Below are positions 55,901 to 58,464 of a DNA stretch of 64,000 nucleotides, one piece after another. The notes under the pieces are model-generated. The model did not search any database. It saw only the letters and a program-made list of their open reading frames with translations, and was not told where the DNA came from. Position 1 is the stretch's first letter. The number at the start of each line of letters is the position of its first letter. This DNA is from Gnetum montanum (Eukaryota > Streptophyta > Gnetopsida > Gnetales > Gnetaceae), in assembly GCA_015680685.1 (NCBI GenBank), contig MNCI01005468.1:24309-88308 (forward strand), in the 5' to 3' direction. The translations under genes and the position numbers were made by a program.

Positions 55901-58387
55901 TTGAATTTTTTTCTTTGTTTCTGTTAACCACGACTTGTGGTTAGGTCATGGTCTATTTACCATGACTTGTGGTGAAGCTTCTAAAGTACTGAGACAGTTT
56001 TGAGAGGCATTTTGTAAGGCTAGATTCAGAGGTCAGGTTCCTCTTCATTTTTTTCTTTCACACATTAGAAAATCGTAAAATAGCAATGGATCTTACTTAT
56101 TATCATCTTTTTCGTTTCTTTCCAAATCTAATTTCTCAGTACTTATCATTTGTATAACAACACCTAGAGATAATGTATGTCAAACTTATATGAATATACA
56201 ACAAAGCATGTACATAGGATATTCACATTCATATACATATATATATTTCACAAAGAAACTTTCTAATTTTTTCAAAAAATCATTTTGATGCACATAGGTT
56301 ATGCAACACATGAATAATTAAACATAGTGACAACGTCACTAACAATACAACATTCATTCCATCAATAGATGTTAAATCAATAGACAATACATACTTAGCA
56401 CTTGCATCCAGCAATACACAATACACATTAGTGTAACTTAGATTTAGTCATAACGAAGAATCATAGGTTATTCAAAAAATAACCCCGCCATCCGTTATCT
56501 AATGATGCCTAAAAATACTGCATGCTTTATGCAAGGCACACCAACCAGATGCATCATTCACCTATAATTACTAGCAGTGAATTTAGGTGAATTGCTTATC
56601 CTAGGGCCCAAAGGGCTTCTAATTATAATTCATTGGGTTTATTTTATTGAAAGCAAGTAAACATACATGATCACACAATATATATTTTCTATTTTTCCTT
56701 TGCTTAAATAAAGGAACATAATTGCTGGTAAATTAATAAAGGCTTTGGGTATTGACTCTTGCTCCCTAGCAAAGGGTGTCACATTCTCATTATAAGTTTT
56801 TGGTGACATAATGATAGTACTGTTATCTCTTAGCACTTGCACTCTACCATGCAAGTAATGTTTTAGTGTTATTTTTTGATACTTATATTTTTGAAAGTAC
56901 AAATGGCATATACCTTAAGTGGCACTAGCTGAATCGTGTATTAAATCTTCAAAGTTTCAGTTTTCTTAATGGCTTGAAGTTCATCATTTTTGTCAAGAAG
57001 ATTTAATTTAACAGGACGTACCAGATGGATATAAATATCTGTTTTTCAGCTTAAGTATTTATAGATTACTCTGACCAATTTATATTGCAGGTGAGCAAAA
57101 CAATACAGTTTTGGTGTTTGCACTAATTGCTTGGTGTTTCCACAAGATTTCCCGGCCAGTTGCTTTGTCGCTTATATTCATAATGGGGTTGAAACCTGGA
57201 CTGGTGCACGCTTTGTATAGTAAGTTTCCTATATTTAGATTTTTATTGAACAAATAAAACTAGAATAGATTATTATAACAAGGTTTGAAGTGCAATGAGA
57301 TTAGTCTTGGGATCTTAATGATCAATCAAGATGATAGGATTACATTTCTAATAAAATAGTTTACTATGTTAACTTGATGATTTGACTTTTTTTTATATCA
57401 AAGATCGCAATAGCAAGTATAAATTAACTGTAGAATATCCCTTTTTTAAAAAAGGAAATAGTGGGTTGTTACAAGTATTTGTGAAAGATACGTGGCCAGG
57501 GATTGAAACCTGGACTGGCTCAGTACAAAGCATATGGGCTAGCTATTAGGGTCTATTCTTGTTCTTACTGTTCTAGTTTCTCTTACCATGTCTTCTAGCT
57601 ACTATTATTGGCAGTAGAGTCTAATACGCTTGCTATTGCAAAAGATTCATCTGGATTCAATAGGTTCAAATGATACATGTTTAAGTCTCCCTAGTGCAAT
57701 GTAGTGGCGAATAGTACTAGTTTGTGCTTAGTGATAAGTTTTGAGTCCAGTTTTTAGTGTCCTTTTTATGGATTCTTCACAGTTTCTCTTAACAGTCGTC
57801 TTTCTCAATGGAGCTCTCTCTTGTATGTGGAAGACATTTTGATTGATTACATCATTTCATGATTTCAAGTGATTCCTCCAATTCCTTCGTTACAACATTG
57901 GCTGAGCCCTGTTTATTCCTTGCATGGACTATGTGCATGGCATAAGAATGACCTAGATTGGCCACTCTATTTTGGGGGAGGGAGTGGGCATCATGTTCAC
58001 ACGACCTCCAATCTGAAAGGACGATAATTTAGAAATAAAATGTTATAAAATTTAGATTTACTGTGCATTTATATTCACTTATTTAAGGAATCAATATCGC
58101 TGGTAATTTGGCCTTTTGATTTGTTTCCCATTTATTTTTTCAAATGACTGATTTTTTATTTCTATCTAATATTTTTAGTAACCAGTATTCTAATACAACT
58201 ATTTCTTTTGTAGTGGGATTTTTTCTTGTTTATTTGCTGAAATCAACAGTGGGAAAGTGCATACGGAAGACCTTGGTGCTTATTTCTGCAGTCCACTTTG
58301 CAATCTTATATTTTTTGCGTTTGGATCTCATTCCCAGTGTCTCCATGAATAGTCGACATGTGATAAATGATGTGCTAAGGCAGTTAG
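1836..58387 (+). CDS. PIEZO: PIEZO-type mechanosensitive ion channel, N-terminal part (ten exons; partial at both ends)
   Basis: Ten exons: 1836-1995, 7878-8008, 18936-19098, 19242-19428, 20025-20182, 36568-36640, 50215-50430, 50548-50725, 57091-57219, 58214-58387. Every acceptor is AG and every donor GT. Split codons rejoin in phase at all nine junctions, giving 1,569 nt (523 codons) without a stop. The product is a run of hydrophobic helices with short loops. Family landmarks in order are WAKLLGLYK, HPSWIAFPFF, YQLPIDIS, IGLFKIS, LTDHLLPS, INFLAYGVP, VPGLFLFTQF, MGLKPGLVHALY and VHFAILYFLRLDL; these line up with the N-terminal blade region of plant PIEZO as I know it. PIEZO channels are trimeric, tension-gated cation channels; plant members act in root mechanics and, in some tip-growing cells, at the vacuolar membrane. 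The pore and cap lie downstream of the window. Introns reach 16 kb and are filled with retroelements. Function at this locus is inferred. Confidence 0.9.
2970..4222 (+). pseudogene. LINE-A ORF1 (DUF4283-like plus CCHC knuckle), broken
   Basis: The frame around 3160-3470 reads LLVGSWFFGARGLTITSW, then LWVWVARVPWELWT, which is the DUF4283-like RNA-binding domain typical of plant L1 ORF1. A zinc knuckle follows at about 3640-3690 (CTKCGKTNHCS), ending at a TAG stop where the final part of the CX2CX4HX4C motif should be. The tail to 4222 is low-complexity and holds an assembly gap. ORF1 proteins bind element RNA and form the RNP. Several stops and frame changes make it non-functional. Confidence 0.7.
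3878..3898. other. Assembly gap of 21 Ns after a G-run
   Basis: A run of about 18 G (3860-3877) ends in 21 N. The surrounding ORF1 tail is Gly-codon rich (ggtggtggttttgggg), so the homopolymer probably stopped sequencing or assembly. The true length is unknown, so downstream ORF1 frames cannot be trusted. Confidence 0.95.
4267..6478 (+). pseudogene. LINE-A ORF2, endonuclease and reverse transcriptase part, broken
   Basis: Starts with MKILSWNCRGQGTSYKRN and VCLQETKL, the first two motifs of the APE-like endonuclease that nicks target DNA for target-primed reverse transcription. RT motifs follow: PVEFFKEF near 5620, INCSRIVLLPK near 5720, a degenerate palm motif A (DIAKAYNIVSW) near 5980, LQQGNPLSPYSFI near 6150 and VHYANDS near 6270. 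The catalytic YADD box reads YAND, which removes the first Asp. Multiple stops occur, for example TAG at 5619 and 6301. Protein not functional. Confidence 0.75.
6479..7159 (+). pseudogene. LINE-A ORF2 C-terminus: coiled coil followed by two tandem J-domain-like modules
   Basis: One frame (6479-6750) reads as a Glu/Gln/Arg-rich coiled coil if its stops are taken as former Gln or Arg codons; nearly all of them are TAG. At 6763 starts PYILMGINKEVSWTKLRRHI, then IAAKYHPDKTKDM with HPD at 6841-6849. One base lost near 6868 shifts the frame, which continues as SSNRLRDGRCSYIVLGINCD. After a second shift near 6978 comes LRRHICRMFVCFHPDEGT (HPD at 7016-7024) and a third helix with AIQQAASFVDSELHRNTLD. 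The order Y-x-L-G-I, basic helix, HPD, helix is that of a DnaJ J-domain, which stimulates Hsp70 ATPase. Family assignment is from motif order only; fold not tested. Confidence 0.6.
7878..8008 (+). CDS. PIEZO: PIEZO exon
   Basis: The acceptor is 'tgggcag' and the donor 'gtactc'. The first base completes the Lys codon left open at 1995. It encodes NPWKGDYFIYIIISLQLALV followed by more hydrophobic residues and a polar stretch, and corresponds to the 'SW..P.V.YFL.LQL' segment of plant PIEZO. A later AG ('ttacag' ending at 7938) would also stay in frame but would drop the NPWKGDYFIY part, so the upstream acceptor is preferred. Confidence 0.8.
8009..8579. other. Start of intron 2, with an LTR-head-like fragment at 8461-8505
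   Basis: AT-rich with no exon signal. The segment 8461-8505 (ttaatagagtattaaggtca and onward) closely matches 53782-53826. Read on the minus strand both start near TGTARTGCC(C/T)CACA, a common start of plant gypsy-type LTRs. No complete LTR can be outlined here. Confidence 0.4.
8580..11621 (-). pseudogene. Copia-B: decayed Ty1/copia gag-pol
   Basis: Read on the minus strand from 11610 down. A gag N-terminal segment (KLTIKNYHSWSQWMEAILRA) is near 11500; a CCHC knuckle remnant (HICKEPGHLMTECW) near 11000; protease-like text (ISSGCS, a stop, HVTGNHELC) near 10770; RT text such as LQEKIYMKQLEEFITDGSLV and YSFK..APRVWY at 9230-9340; and an RNase H tail near 8580-8760. Many stops and frameshifts. 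The order is gag-PR-(IN)-RT-RH as in copia. It is far more decayed than copia-A. Its gag start and primer site are now separated by LINE-B. Confidence 0.65.
11622..11637 (+). repeat. Target-site duplication of LINE-B, left copy
   Basis: gttctcatcttacttt; the identical 16-mer is at 17355-17370 on the other side of LINE-B. The left copy abuts the T-run that is the complement of the element's poly(A) tail. Confidence 0.85.
11940..12190 (-). pseudogene. J-domain-like module at the end of LINE-B ORF2
   Basis: Minus strand: LREGRCPYLIINIGRN, then TH, a TAG (Trp expected), GTLRKHIRQMGKELHPDGKG with HPD at 12095-12103, then CTKKAKAFKDFQQVAVFVD and a closing HKAVLDAIHG. It matches the LINE-A, LINE-E and LINE-F modules at the same points: Y-hydrophobic-I-N/G, W-x-x-L-R-x-x-I, HPD or relic, F-x-x-F-Q-Q-x-x-x-F-V-D, and L-D-x-I. 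Apart from the TAG the frame is open here. Confidence 0.6.
12840..13520 (-). pseudogene. Unnamed conserved domain of LINE-B ORF2 (after the RT zinc finger)
   Basis: Open for 167 codons. It starts with the end of the zinc-finger region (WATLILWMLWNTWNYKVFQ), followed by LWQEAHLVMGVTPTYEQSY, VGWADVLALLRGDPNLED and VHIELTKGAIVNYLHV, and ends around GPVPKTKSGEVPKSALDPLW. The motif G-x-VP-x4-S-x5-S/L-x-PLW, then A-x-L-x-x-RF-x-x-S, recurs in LINE-D (about 39065-39140), LINE-E (about 45100-45230) and partly in LINE-F (about 27030-27110). I do not recognise the family. Its conservation among copies implies past selection on the protein. Confidence 0.5.
16262..17159 (-). pseudogene. LINE-B ORF1 (DUF4283-like plus CCHC knuckle)
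   Basis: From MGATWGGTSGARHICDSLGF at 17159: a Leu-rich segment (LPRDLLLFIFKIASNRDKVL), a frameshift near 16760, then the DUF4283-like core (HQDLDLFLRAPIWIQVSRIP), and near the end an intact zinc knuckle CGVCGKAHHVTTDC (CX2CX4HX4C). One TAG or frame change separates the core from the knuckle part (about 16526). Best-preserved ORF1 in the window together with LINE-D. Confidence 0.7.
17355..17370 (+). repeat. Target-site duplication of LINE-B, right copy
   Basis: Identical to 11622-11637 (gttctcatcttacttt). Directly to its right the copia-B primer site resumes, which confirms that the LINE landed inside copia-B. Confidence 0.85.
17363..17377 (-). other. Primer binding site of copia-B, next to its 5' LTR
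   Basis: Minus strand TAGTATCAAAGTAAG, a decayed form of the TGGTATCAGAGC initiator-tRNA-Met primer site of copia elements (G to A changes). The bases just before it end in CCCCCA, fitting an LTR end in CA at 17378. The copia-B 5' LTR should therefore run rightward from 17378; its far end was not recognised. Confidence 0.5.
17378..18935. other. Probable copia-B 5' LTR and intron 2 remainder
   Basis: AT-rich, without coding signal. The LTR of copia-B should begin at 17378 (TG on the plus strand), but I could not match it to a second copy near 8000-8580, so the 3' LTR is probably lost. The tandem duplication at 17775-18210 lies inside this stretch. Exon 3 follows at 18936. Confidence 0.4.
17775..18210. 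repeat. Diverged tandem duplication of about 210 bp
   Basis: Two consecutive units share, in the same order: 'atctcttctgtgtac'/'atctcttttctatgtac', 'acatctttt'/'acatctttatt', 'gctgaattctagcttcctt'/'gctggattctagctttctt', 'tattctaagctatagaa'/'tattccaagctacagaa' and 'catcccttcctcttg'/'atatccctttttttcctg'. Divergence is substantial, so the event is old. Confidence 0.6.
18936..19098 (+). CDS. PIEZO: PIEZO exon
   Basis: Acceptor 'ttgttgtag', donor 'gtaagt'. The first two bases complete an Asp codon. It encodes LMLPVLQLLLGIIHPSW, then IAFPFFLCCCFELLTRCLRY, and ends in a split Trp codon. 'LP..QL..GI..PSW..LPFF' is a landmark of plant PIEZO N-terminal repeats. Confidence 0.87.
19242..19428 (+). CDS. 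PIEZO: PIEZO exon
   Basis: Acceptor 'ctgaaag', donor 'gtatga', phase 0 at the end. It encodes LRKLLLFYTASSVLLLYAYQ followed by LPIDIS, then a loop with IGLFKIS and a second helix around GVSLVLYYAM. The YQLPI and IGLF-I-S motifs are the clearest PIEZO signature in the window. It is only 143 bp from the preceding exon, so this small intron has escaped transposon insertion. Confidence 0.9.
20025..20182 (+). CDS. PIEZO: PIEZO exon (polar cytosolic loop)
   Basis: The acceptor follows a T/A-rich tract ending 'aatgtag'; the donor is 'gtaata'. It encodes a polar, mostly non-hydrophobic segment containing LTDHLLPSQSAN, which matches the 'LAE-LLPSK' loop before the next helix block in plant PIEZO. The two final bases join the G of exon 6 into a Met codon. 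Confidence 0.8.
20460..21057 (-). mobile_element. LINE-F, 3' segment (left of copia-A) with J-domain-like module
   Basis: The left end (tttttcattgagaaaagg) resembles the 3' ends of the other LINEs. On the minus strand the coding text from 21057 continues, in the same frame, the reading from 26335: ...MNMIECQEK | MLVSNTRIWCCAENCTYTIL, then GINIDTLWDNLRKYIRQE, HTMHPNKMRHLAKHMQ (HPN at 20918-20926 where HPD is expected), then RFTTFQQAVTSLPSEEERKI. Only one module is present. Copia-A interrupts the element with a 5-bp duplication. Confidence 0.65.
20747..21040 (-). pseudogene. J-domain-like module of LINE-F
   Basis: The only copy in which the module is free of stops: Y-T-I-L-G-I-N, W-D-N-L-R-K-Y-I-R-Q, H-P-N-K, a charged linker, F-T-T-F-Q-Q-A-V-T-S-L, then EEERKIVDKVHRQE. 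The spacing from LGI to HPN and on to the 'F-Q-x-A-x-x-x-L' helix fits a J-domain. The Asp of HPD is Asn, which would abolish Hsp70 stimulation in known J-proteins. The reading ends within the terminal LINE sequence. Confidence 0.6.
21058..21642 (-). repeat. Copia-A 3' LTR
   Basis: 585 bp. Contains the minus-strand TATA-like element (revcomp of ctatttatgaag, about 21520) and the 'ttatgtggttcggg' box. Nearly collinear with the 5' LTR. The plus-strand neighbour at 21643 is the complement of the polypurine tract. Confidence 0.92.
21643..21656 (-). other. Polypurine tract of copia-A
   Basis: Minus strand AAGGGGGAGTTTG immediately before TGTTGG of the 3' LTR, the usual position and composition of the plus-strand primer. 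Confidence 0.8.
21696..25694 (-). pseudogene. Copia-A gag-pol polyprotein, broken by three nonsense codons
   Basis: The likely start is MERLQTTERLVGRNW at 25694. Domains in order: UBN2-type gag; zinc knuckle C-W-Y-Y-K-K-K-G-H-L-K-K-D-C (second Cys is Tyr); protease with IDSGASFHIC; pre-integrase WHRRLGHIG; integrase core with FIDDCTRKVW, TDNGGEY and PQENGVVERCNRT (Asp-Asp-Glu present); RT with TAFLHGDLEEEIYMKQPEGY and YVDDMLIAGND (catalytic YVDD intact); RNase H with TKHINV near 21846. The frame is continuous; breaks are TAG and TAA about 18 bp apart near 23005-23024, and TGA at about 21843 where Arg is expected. The end at 21696 is a TAA after KKLGITEA. Not functional as it stands. Confidence 0.9.
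25708..25719 (-). other. Primer binding site of copia-A
   Basis: Minus strand TGGTATCGAAGC, close to the TGGTATCAGAGC complement of initiator tRNA-Met and two bases from the 5' LTR end. Confidence 0.75.
25722..26334 (-). repeat. Copia-A 5' LTR
   Basis: 613 bp, the same ends as the 3' LTR. It includes a minus-strand TATA-like element (revcomp of tctatttatgaag near 26205), a likely promoter. An extra stretch (agatatgaaaaacatagatc) near its left end explains most of the size difference. Confidence 0.92.
26335..27310 (-). mobile_element. LINE-F, 5' segment (right of copia-A): unnamed domain and coiled coil
   Basis: Minus strand from about 27110: MAKLVE, stop, FFVQSSNTSDLLGTHFSFL and LGRLVNLPRFFLVAIH, which match the unnamed domain of LINE-B and LINE-E. 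A long Glu/Gln/Lys-rich coiled coil follows (26690-26340), e.g. EEQLQDEIKEQLRSEREEQE, leading into the copia-A junction. The 5' limit is uncertain; the (TG)n-rich text at 27146-27185 is near it. LINE-C at 34143-35930 may be the 5' half of the same element. Confidence 0.6.
27146..27185. repeat. Alternating purine-pyrimidine tract (TG/CG)
   Basis: ttgtgtgtgtgtgcgtgtgc followed by acgcgcgtgtgtgcgtgggg. About 36 bp of almost strict alternation with a central CGCGCG. A microsatellite with Z-DNA potential. Confidence 0.85.
27311..28869. other. AT-rich intron sequence, possibly the remains of the gypsy 3' end
   Basis: No exon signal and no clear ORF. It contains a CT microsatellite (28492-28507). 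It lies where the 3' LTR of the gypsy element should be, but I find no counterpart of the LTR seen at 33149-34142, so the LTR is either deleted or too diverged to see by eye. Confidence 0.35.
29125..29990 (-). pseudogene. Gypsy integrase, broken
   Basis: Minus strand: VWGIDFLGSFP near 29970; DQGTHFVNKMM near 29740; YHPQT near 29690; then a catalytic-Glu region reading NGQVKNANR, where the expected Glu is Lys; then LQDALWVYRITYKPNLEYSP and the C-terminal part with HFSEGDEVLLYNMRLHKFP and WWKGPYLV. The last 163 codons (29616-29125) are open; the catalytic part has frameshifts. The enzyme would insert the DNA copy; this one is inactive. Confidence 0.7.
30519..30755 (-). pseudogene. Gypsy aspartic protease
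   Basis: Starts MDIGASINIMPLEMAKLLDL, the D-x-G-A-S active-site motif of a retropepsin, followed by LANGSSVKPIRVVEDLVVEI and ending SIILGRP, the conserved 'ILGRP' end. Open for 78 codons. The spacer 30446-30174 follows. Confidence 0.75.
31405..32526 (-). pseudogene. Gypsy gag, broken
   Basis: Segments: 32526-32080 Ser/Thr/Pro-rich N-terminus; 32014-31763 gag core (DKADFWLQTLQTQISLWDEF, FIQHFLSNDKLYTLKKQL); 31716-31405 including a knuckle CNLCGNRQYDTTNCP (the His position is not met). Stops and frame changes lie between segments. Typical of plant gypsy gag with W..F...F...F. Confidence 0.65.
33127..33146 (-). other. Primer binding site of the gypsy element
   Basis: Minus strand TTGGGACCGTTGTCAGGGAG, a decayed version of the TTGGCGCCGTTGCCGGGGA site (tRNA-Asp-type) of Athila/Tat elements, three bases from the LTR end. 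Confidence 0.6.
33149..34142 (-). repeat. Gypsy 5' LTR
   Basis: Plus strand begins TGATGAGCTAGCC and ends GGTTCAACA, so on the minus strand it is TGTTGAACC...CATCA. A TATA-like box (minus strand gagtataaatgg, about 33637-33648) lies inside. No second copy was found. Confidence 0.6.
34143..35930 (-). mobile_element. LINE-C: 5' half of an L1-type element
   Basis: Minus strand: ORF1 remnant (about 35930-34960) with LLLFVFRLVANIDVMLQGGP and LFERLLMWIRVSRLP; start of ORF2 endonuclease MKILSWNCQGQGNPYKKN (about 34913-34850); then a jump to RT fingers (34839-34585, ISMMKTRKAPSPNSWSMEFF) and RT palm (34585-34157, VCNTLVRIFSKIIVCRLQPL, FLKLDIVKAYDTVDWNSL). Most of the endonuclease is deleted. The element stops at FSFDFNG...LLGF where the gypsy LTR begins. 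Confidence 0.75.
35931..36567. other. Intron 5 end, with a tRNA-like SINE head at 36010-36100
   Basis: A box-like tggctcaattga (36019-36030) and B box-like gagttcaaattc (36062-36073) are spaced about 43 bp apart, as in tRNA-derived SINEs. Acceptor and body of the SINE cannot be delimited and no flanking duplication was seen. The rest is AT-rich up to exon 6. Confidence 0.35.
36568..36640 (+). CDS. PIEZO: PIEZO exon (short)
   Basis: This 73-bp exon has acceptor 'tttcctag' and donor 'gtaagt'. It encodes ICEDPVGKVTLQHVAINFLA then YGVP, comparable to the 'FSINFFTYGFPVSL' segment of plant PIEZO. The frame joins exactly to exons 5 and 7 (phase 0 at its end). It lies between two introns of 16.4 and 13.6 kb and would be missed without its neighbours. 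Confidence 0.8.
36641..38021. other. AT-rich start of intron 6
   Basis: No exon or element coding text seen. A T-run followed by gagaaattgttctctgg at about 37387 resembles the LINE 3' ends seen at 58506 and 63941, so a very short truncated copy is possible. Confidence 0.3.
38022..38032 (+). repeat. Target-site duplication of LINE-D, left copy
   Basis: ttgagtcttac, repeated at 43741-43751 beyond the 5' end of LINE-D. Confidence 0.7.
40097..42224 (-). pseudogene. LINE-D ORF2 endonuclease and RT, broken
   Basis: The start codon is ATA instead of ATG (IKLLSWNCRGQDTSYKRNTL); 'QETK' reads QEMK. RT fingers: ATKSMKPNKASGSDGWPIEF and INCSQIVLILKVS; palm: IKLDIAKAYDTINWEAL, GRELRQGDPLSLLLFILMMD and HYADATGLFARATMSQ. 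The catalytic box is YADA instead of YADD. Open stretches reach 191 and 165 codons, so decay is moderate. Confidence 0.78.
42753..43244 (-). pseudogene. LINE-D ORF1
   Basis: 163 open codons: MRYLSKELLLFMFGSANEQD, DUF4283-like core RVLVGGLWFYGVRGLALTKW and VLVWIWALSIPWEWWT, then a knuckle remnant CMVYGKIGHRVADYKA in which two Cys of CX2CX4HX4C are Tyr (TGT to TAT, a G-to-A change). The N-terminus continues upstream of 43244 in a broken frame. Confidence 0.72.
43741..43751 (+). repeat. Target-site duplication of LINE-D, right copy
   Basis: ttgagtcttac, same as 38022-38032. It is flanked on both sides by cttggcacctttactt, so the exact 5' limit of LINE-D is uncertain by about 25 bp. Confidence 0.65.
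44180..44390 (-). pseudogene. J-domain-like module of LINE-E, broken
   Basis: Minus strand frame: SPYVVMNIGRNTSWQVL, stop, RYIRHRRGRKLHPYGKGEEE (HPY at 44298-44306 for HPD), CVRKVKAFKYF, stop, HIATFVDTEKHYVVLDAIHC. It parallels LINE-B residue by residue (IGRNT.W..LR..IR, KAF..F...A.FVD.E.H..VLDAIH), so the two share an ancestor. Confidence 0.6.
46024..48334 (-). pseudogene. LINE-E ORF2 endonuclease and RT, broken
   Basis: The best-preserved endonuclease in the window: 191 open codons from MKILSWNCKGQGTPYKRNTP, with VVCLQETKL, WILVGDFNQRMY and FTWSNQRKGIDRVMTKIDRV; LASDHRSI of the final motif follows at about 47685 after a TAG. RT pieces: GALASMKVGKAPGPNDWPME (47060), CLKLDITKAYDTICWCSL (46650), KGLRQGDPLSPHLFILMMD (46470). 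The catalytic box region (46330-46370) is frameshifted. Confidence 0.8.
49013..50214. other. AT-rich remainder of intron 6
   Basis: T- and C-rich low-complexity sequence at 49060-49200 (ttcttctttt repeats), otherwise unremarkable. No exon, ORF or element recognised before the acceptor at 50214. Confidence 0.5.
50215..50430 (+). CDS. PIEZO: PIEZO exon
   Basis: Acceptor 'tttttgcag', donor 'gtaaat', phase 0 at both ends, 72 codons. Two membrane helices are visible: LVIIAMWSFSFQSLCALVLI and LFLLGYILTWALCTYVYNAV, joined by a short loop with FHRMN. This matches the 'WSFHFASLCAFGLL' and 'LHRLNGLLLVFILLWA' blocks of the family. Confidence 0.9.
50548..50725 (+). CDS. PIEZO: PIEZO exon
   Basis: Acceptor 'tcttcag', donor 'gtcagc'. 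It encodes GLSHHSVPGLFLFTQFCLAT and a following hydrophobic run with VALNIFVCNNIF, then a polar tail. It corresponds to 'GLWHY-IPGFFLLAQFGLG-LVALGNLVNNSVF' in plant PIEZO. Only 117 bp separate it from exon 7. Confidence 0.9.
50726..51599. other. Start of intron 8
   Basis: AT-rich; T-runs at 50810-50821 and 51021-51031. No coding or structural feature recognised. Confidence 0.5.
51600..53826 (-). repeat. Long LTR-like block (solo LTR or fused LTR fragments), minus orientation
   Basis: Minus strand start TGTAATGCCTCACACTTG at 53826, a common head of plant gypsy LTRs. A TATA-like TCTATAAATAGAG (minus strand, about 52768-52780) is followed by C-rich leader-like text. No PBS, gag or second LTR is seen. 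Part of it (51890-52200) recurs at 56485-56770. The left limit is a guess. Confidence 0.4.
52001..52076. other. 29-bp inverted repeat with single Ns at both ends of a 41-bp block (likely misassembly)
   Basis: Arms 52001-52029 and 52048-52076 are perfect complements except for the N at 52072. Ns at 52030 and 52072 enclose exactly 41 bases. The related copy at 56590-56640 has no inversion: there the arm continues straight into aattataattcat. The reverse complement of 52031-52071 restores the same order (tatcctagggcccaaagggc then ttctaatcataattcatg), so the block seems placed backwards. Confidence 0.75.
53827..54599. other. Intron 8, nothing recognised
   Basis: AT-rich text with no ORF, splice-flanked coding segment or element landmark that I can support. 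Confidence 0.4.
54600..54870. repeat. Dispersed repeat, copy 1 (copy 2 at 59490-59660)
   Basis: Shares with 59490-59660, in the same order and orientation: 'aacacagaaaattatataat', 'ggatctagc-agaag-aaatgcca', 'gatgattgacatctct' and a preceding 'agacaaca-tcaa' segment. Family unknown, no coding text. Confidence 0.65.
54871..55814. repeat. AT-rich intron text with TTCATCA/ATTTCAAC low-complexity stretch (55330-55560)
   Basis: The part 55330-55560 is built from irregular repeats of ttcatca, caattcatca and tttcaacaa. A near-duplicate pair is visible at 55532-55560 and 55576-55612 ('ctttccag-agttcaaaattct'). No coding content. Confidence 0.45.
55815..55975. repeat. Four copies of an ACCAYGACTTGTGGT hairpin unit
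   Basis: gaccatgacttgtggtcagg (about 55816), cattgacttgtggtttg (55868), aaccacgacttgtggttagg (55927) and accatgacttgtggtgaag (55958). Each complete unit is a small perfect or near-perfect inverted repeat (ACCAC-GACTT-GTGGT), and two are followed by ggtcatagt or ggtcatggt, which mirrors the ACCATGA part. Confidence 0.6.
56485..56770 (-). repeat. Second copy of part of the LTR-like block
   Basis: Collinear with 51890-52200: shared tattacatgctt/actgcatgcttt, caccta-ttacta, tttaggtgaattgcttatcc, tagggcccaaagggcttct, taaacatacatgatcacaca and aacataattgct. It shows the uninverted order across the region that is palindromic in the first copy. Confidence 0.7.
57091..57219 (+). CDS. PIEZO: PIEZO exon
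   Basis: Acceptor 'atattgcag', donor 'gtaagt'. It encodes NNTVLVFALIAWCFHKISRP, then VALSLIFIMGLKPGLVHALY. 'A-IAWG--K-SR' and 'MKPG--HA-Y' are conserved family signatures. The last base (a) joins TG of exon 10 into Met. Confidence 0.9.
57480..57560 (-). repeat. tRNA-like SINE fragment
   Basis: Minus strand has a T-arm-like stem-loop CCAGG-TTTCAATC-CCTGG (57496-57513 region) matching an RNA polymerase III B box, and an A-box-like TAGCTAGCCCATATGC about 34 bp upstream. No poly(A) or target duplication seen, so a SINE or tRNA pseudogene fragment is the fair description. Confidence 0.4.
58214..58387 (+). CDS. PIEZO: PIEZO exon (last visible)
   Basis: Acceptor 'ttttgtag', donor 'gtatga'. It encodes MGFFLVYLLKSTVGKCIRKT, then LVLISAVHFAILYFLRLDLI and a polar tail ending in LRQLG. 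It matches 'FF-MYLLSH-I-RKIRKSLILLCEVHFALLYIL' in plant PIEZO. The next exon, expected to start with a 'WDFLEIALLACF'-type helix, is not in the remaining 5.6 kb as far as I can see, so the gene continues outside the window. Confidence 0.88.
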
Positions 58388-58464
58388 GTATGAATGATAA
58401 TTTCTGAAGTTATTTCCTTTGCTTTGGGCTTGTTTACATGCCAAACATAACTAAGGAATATGTA

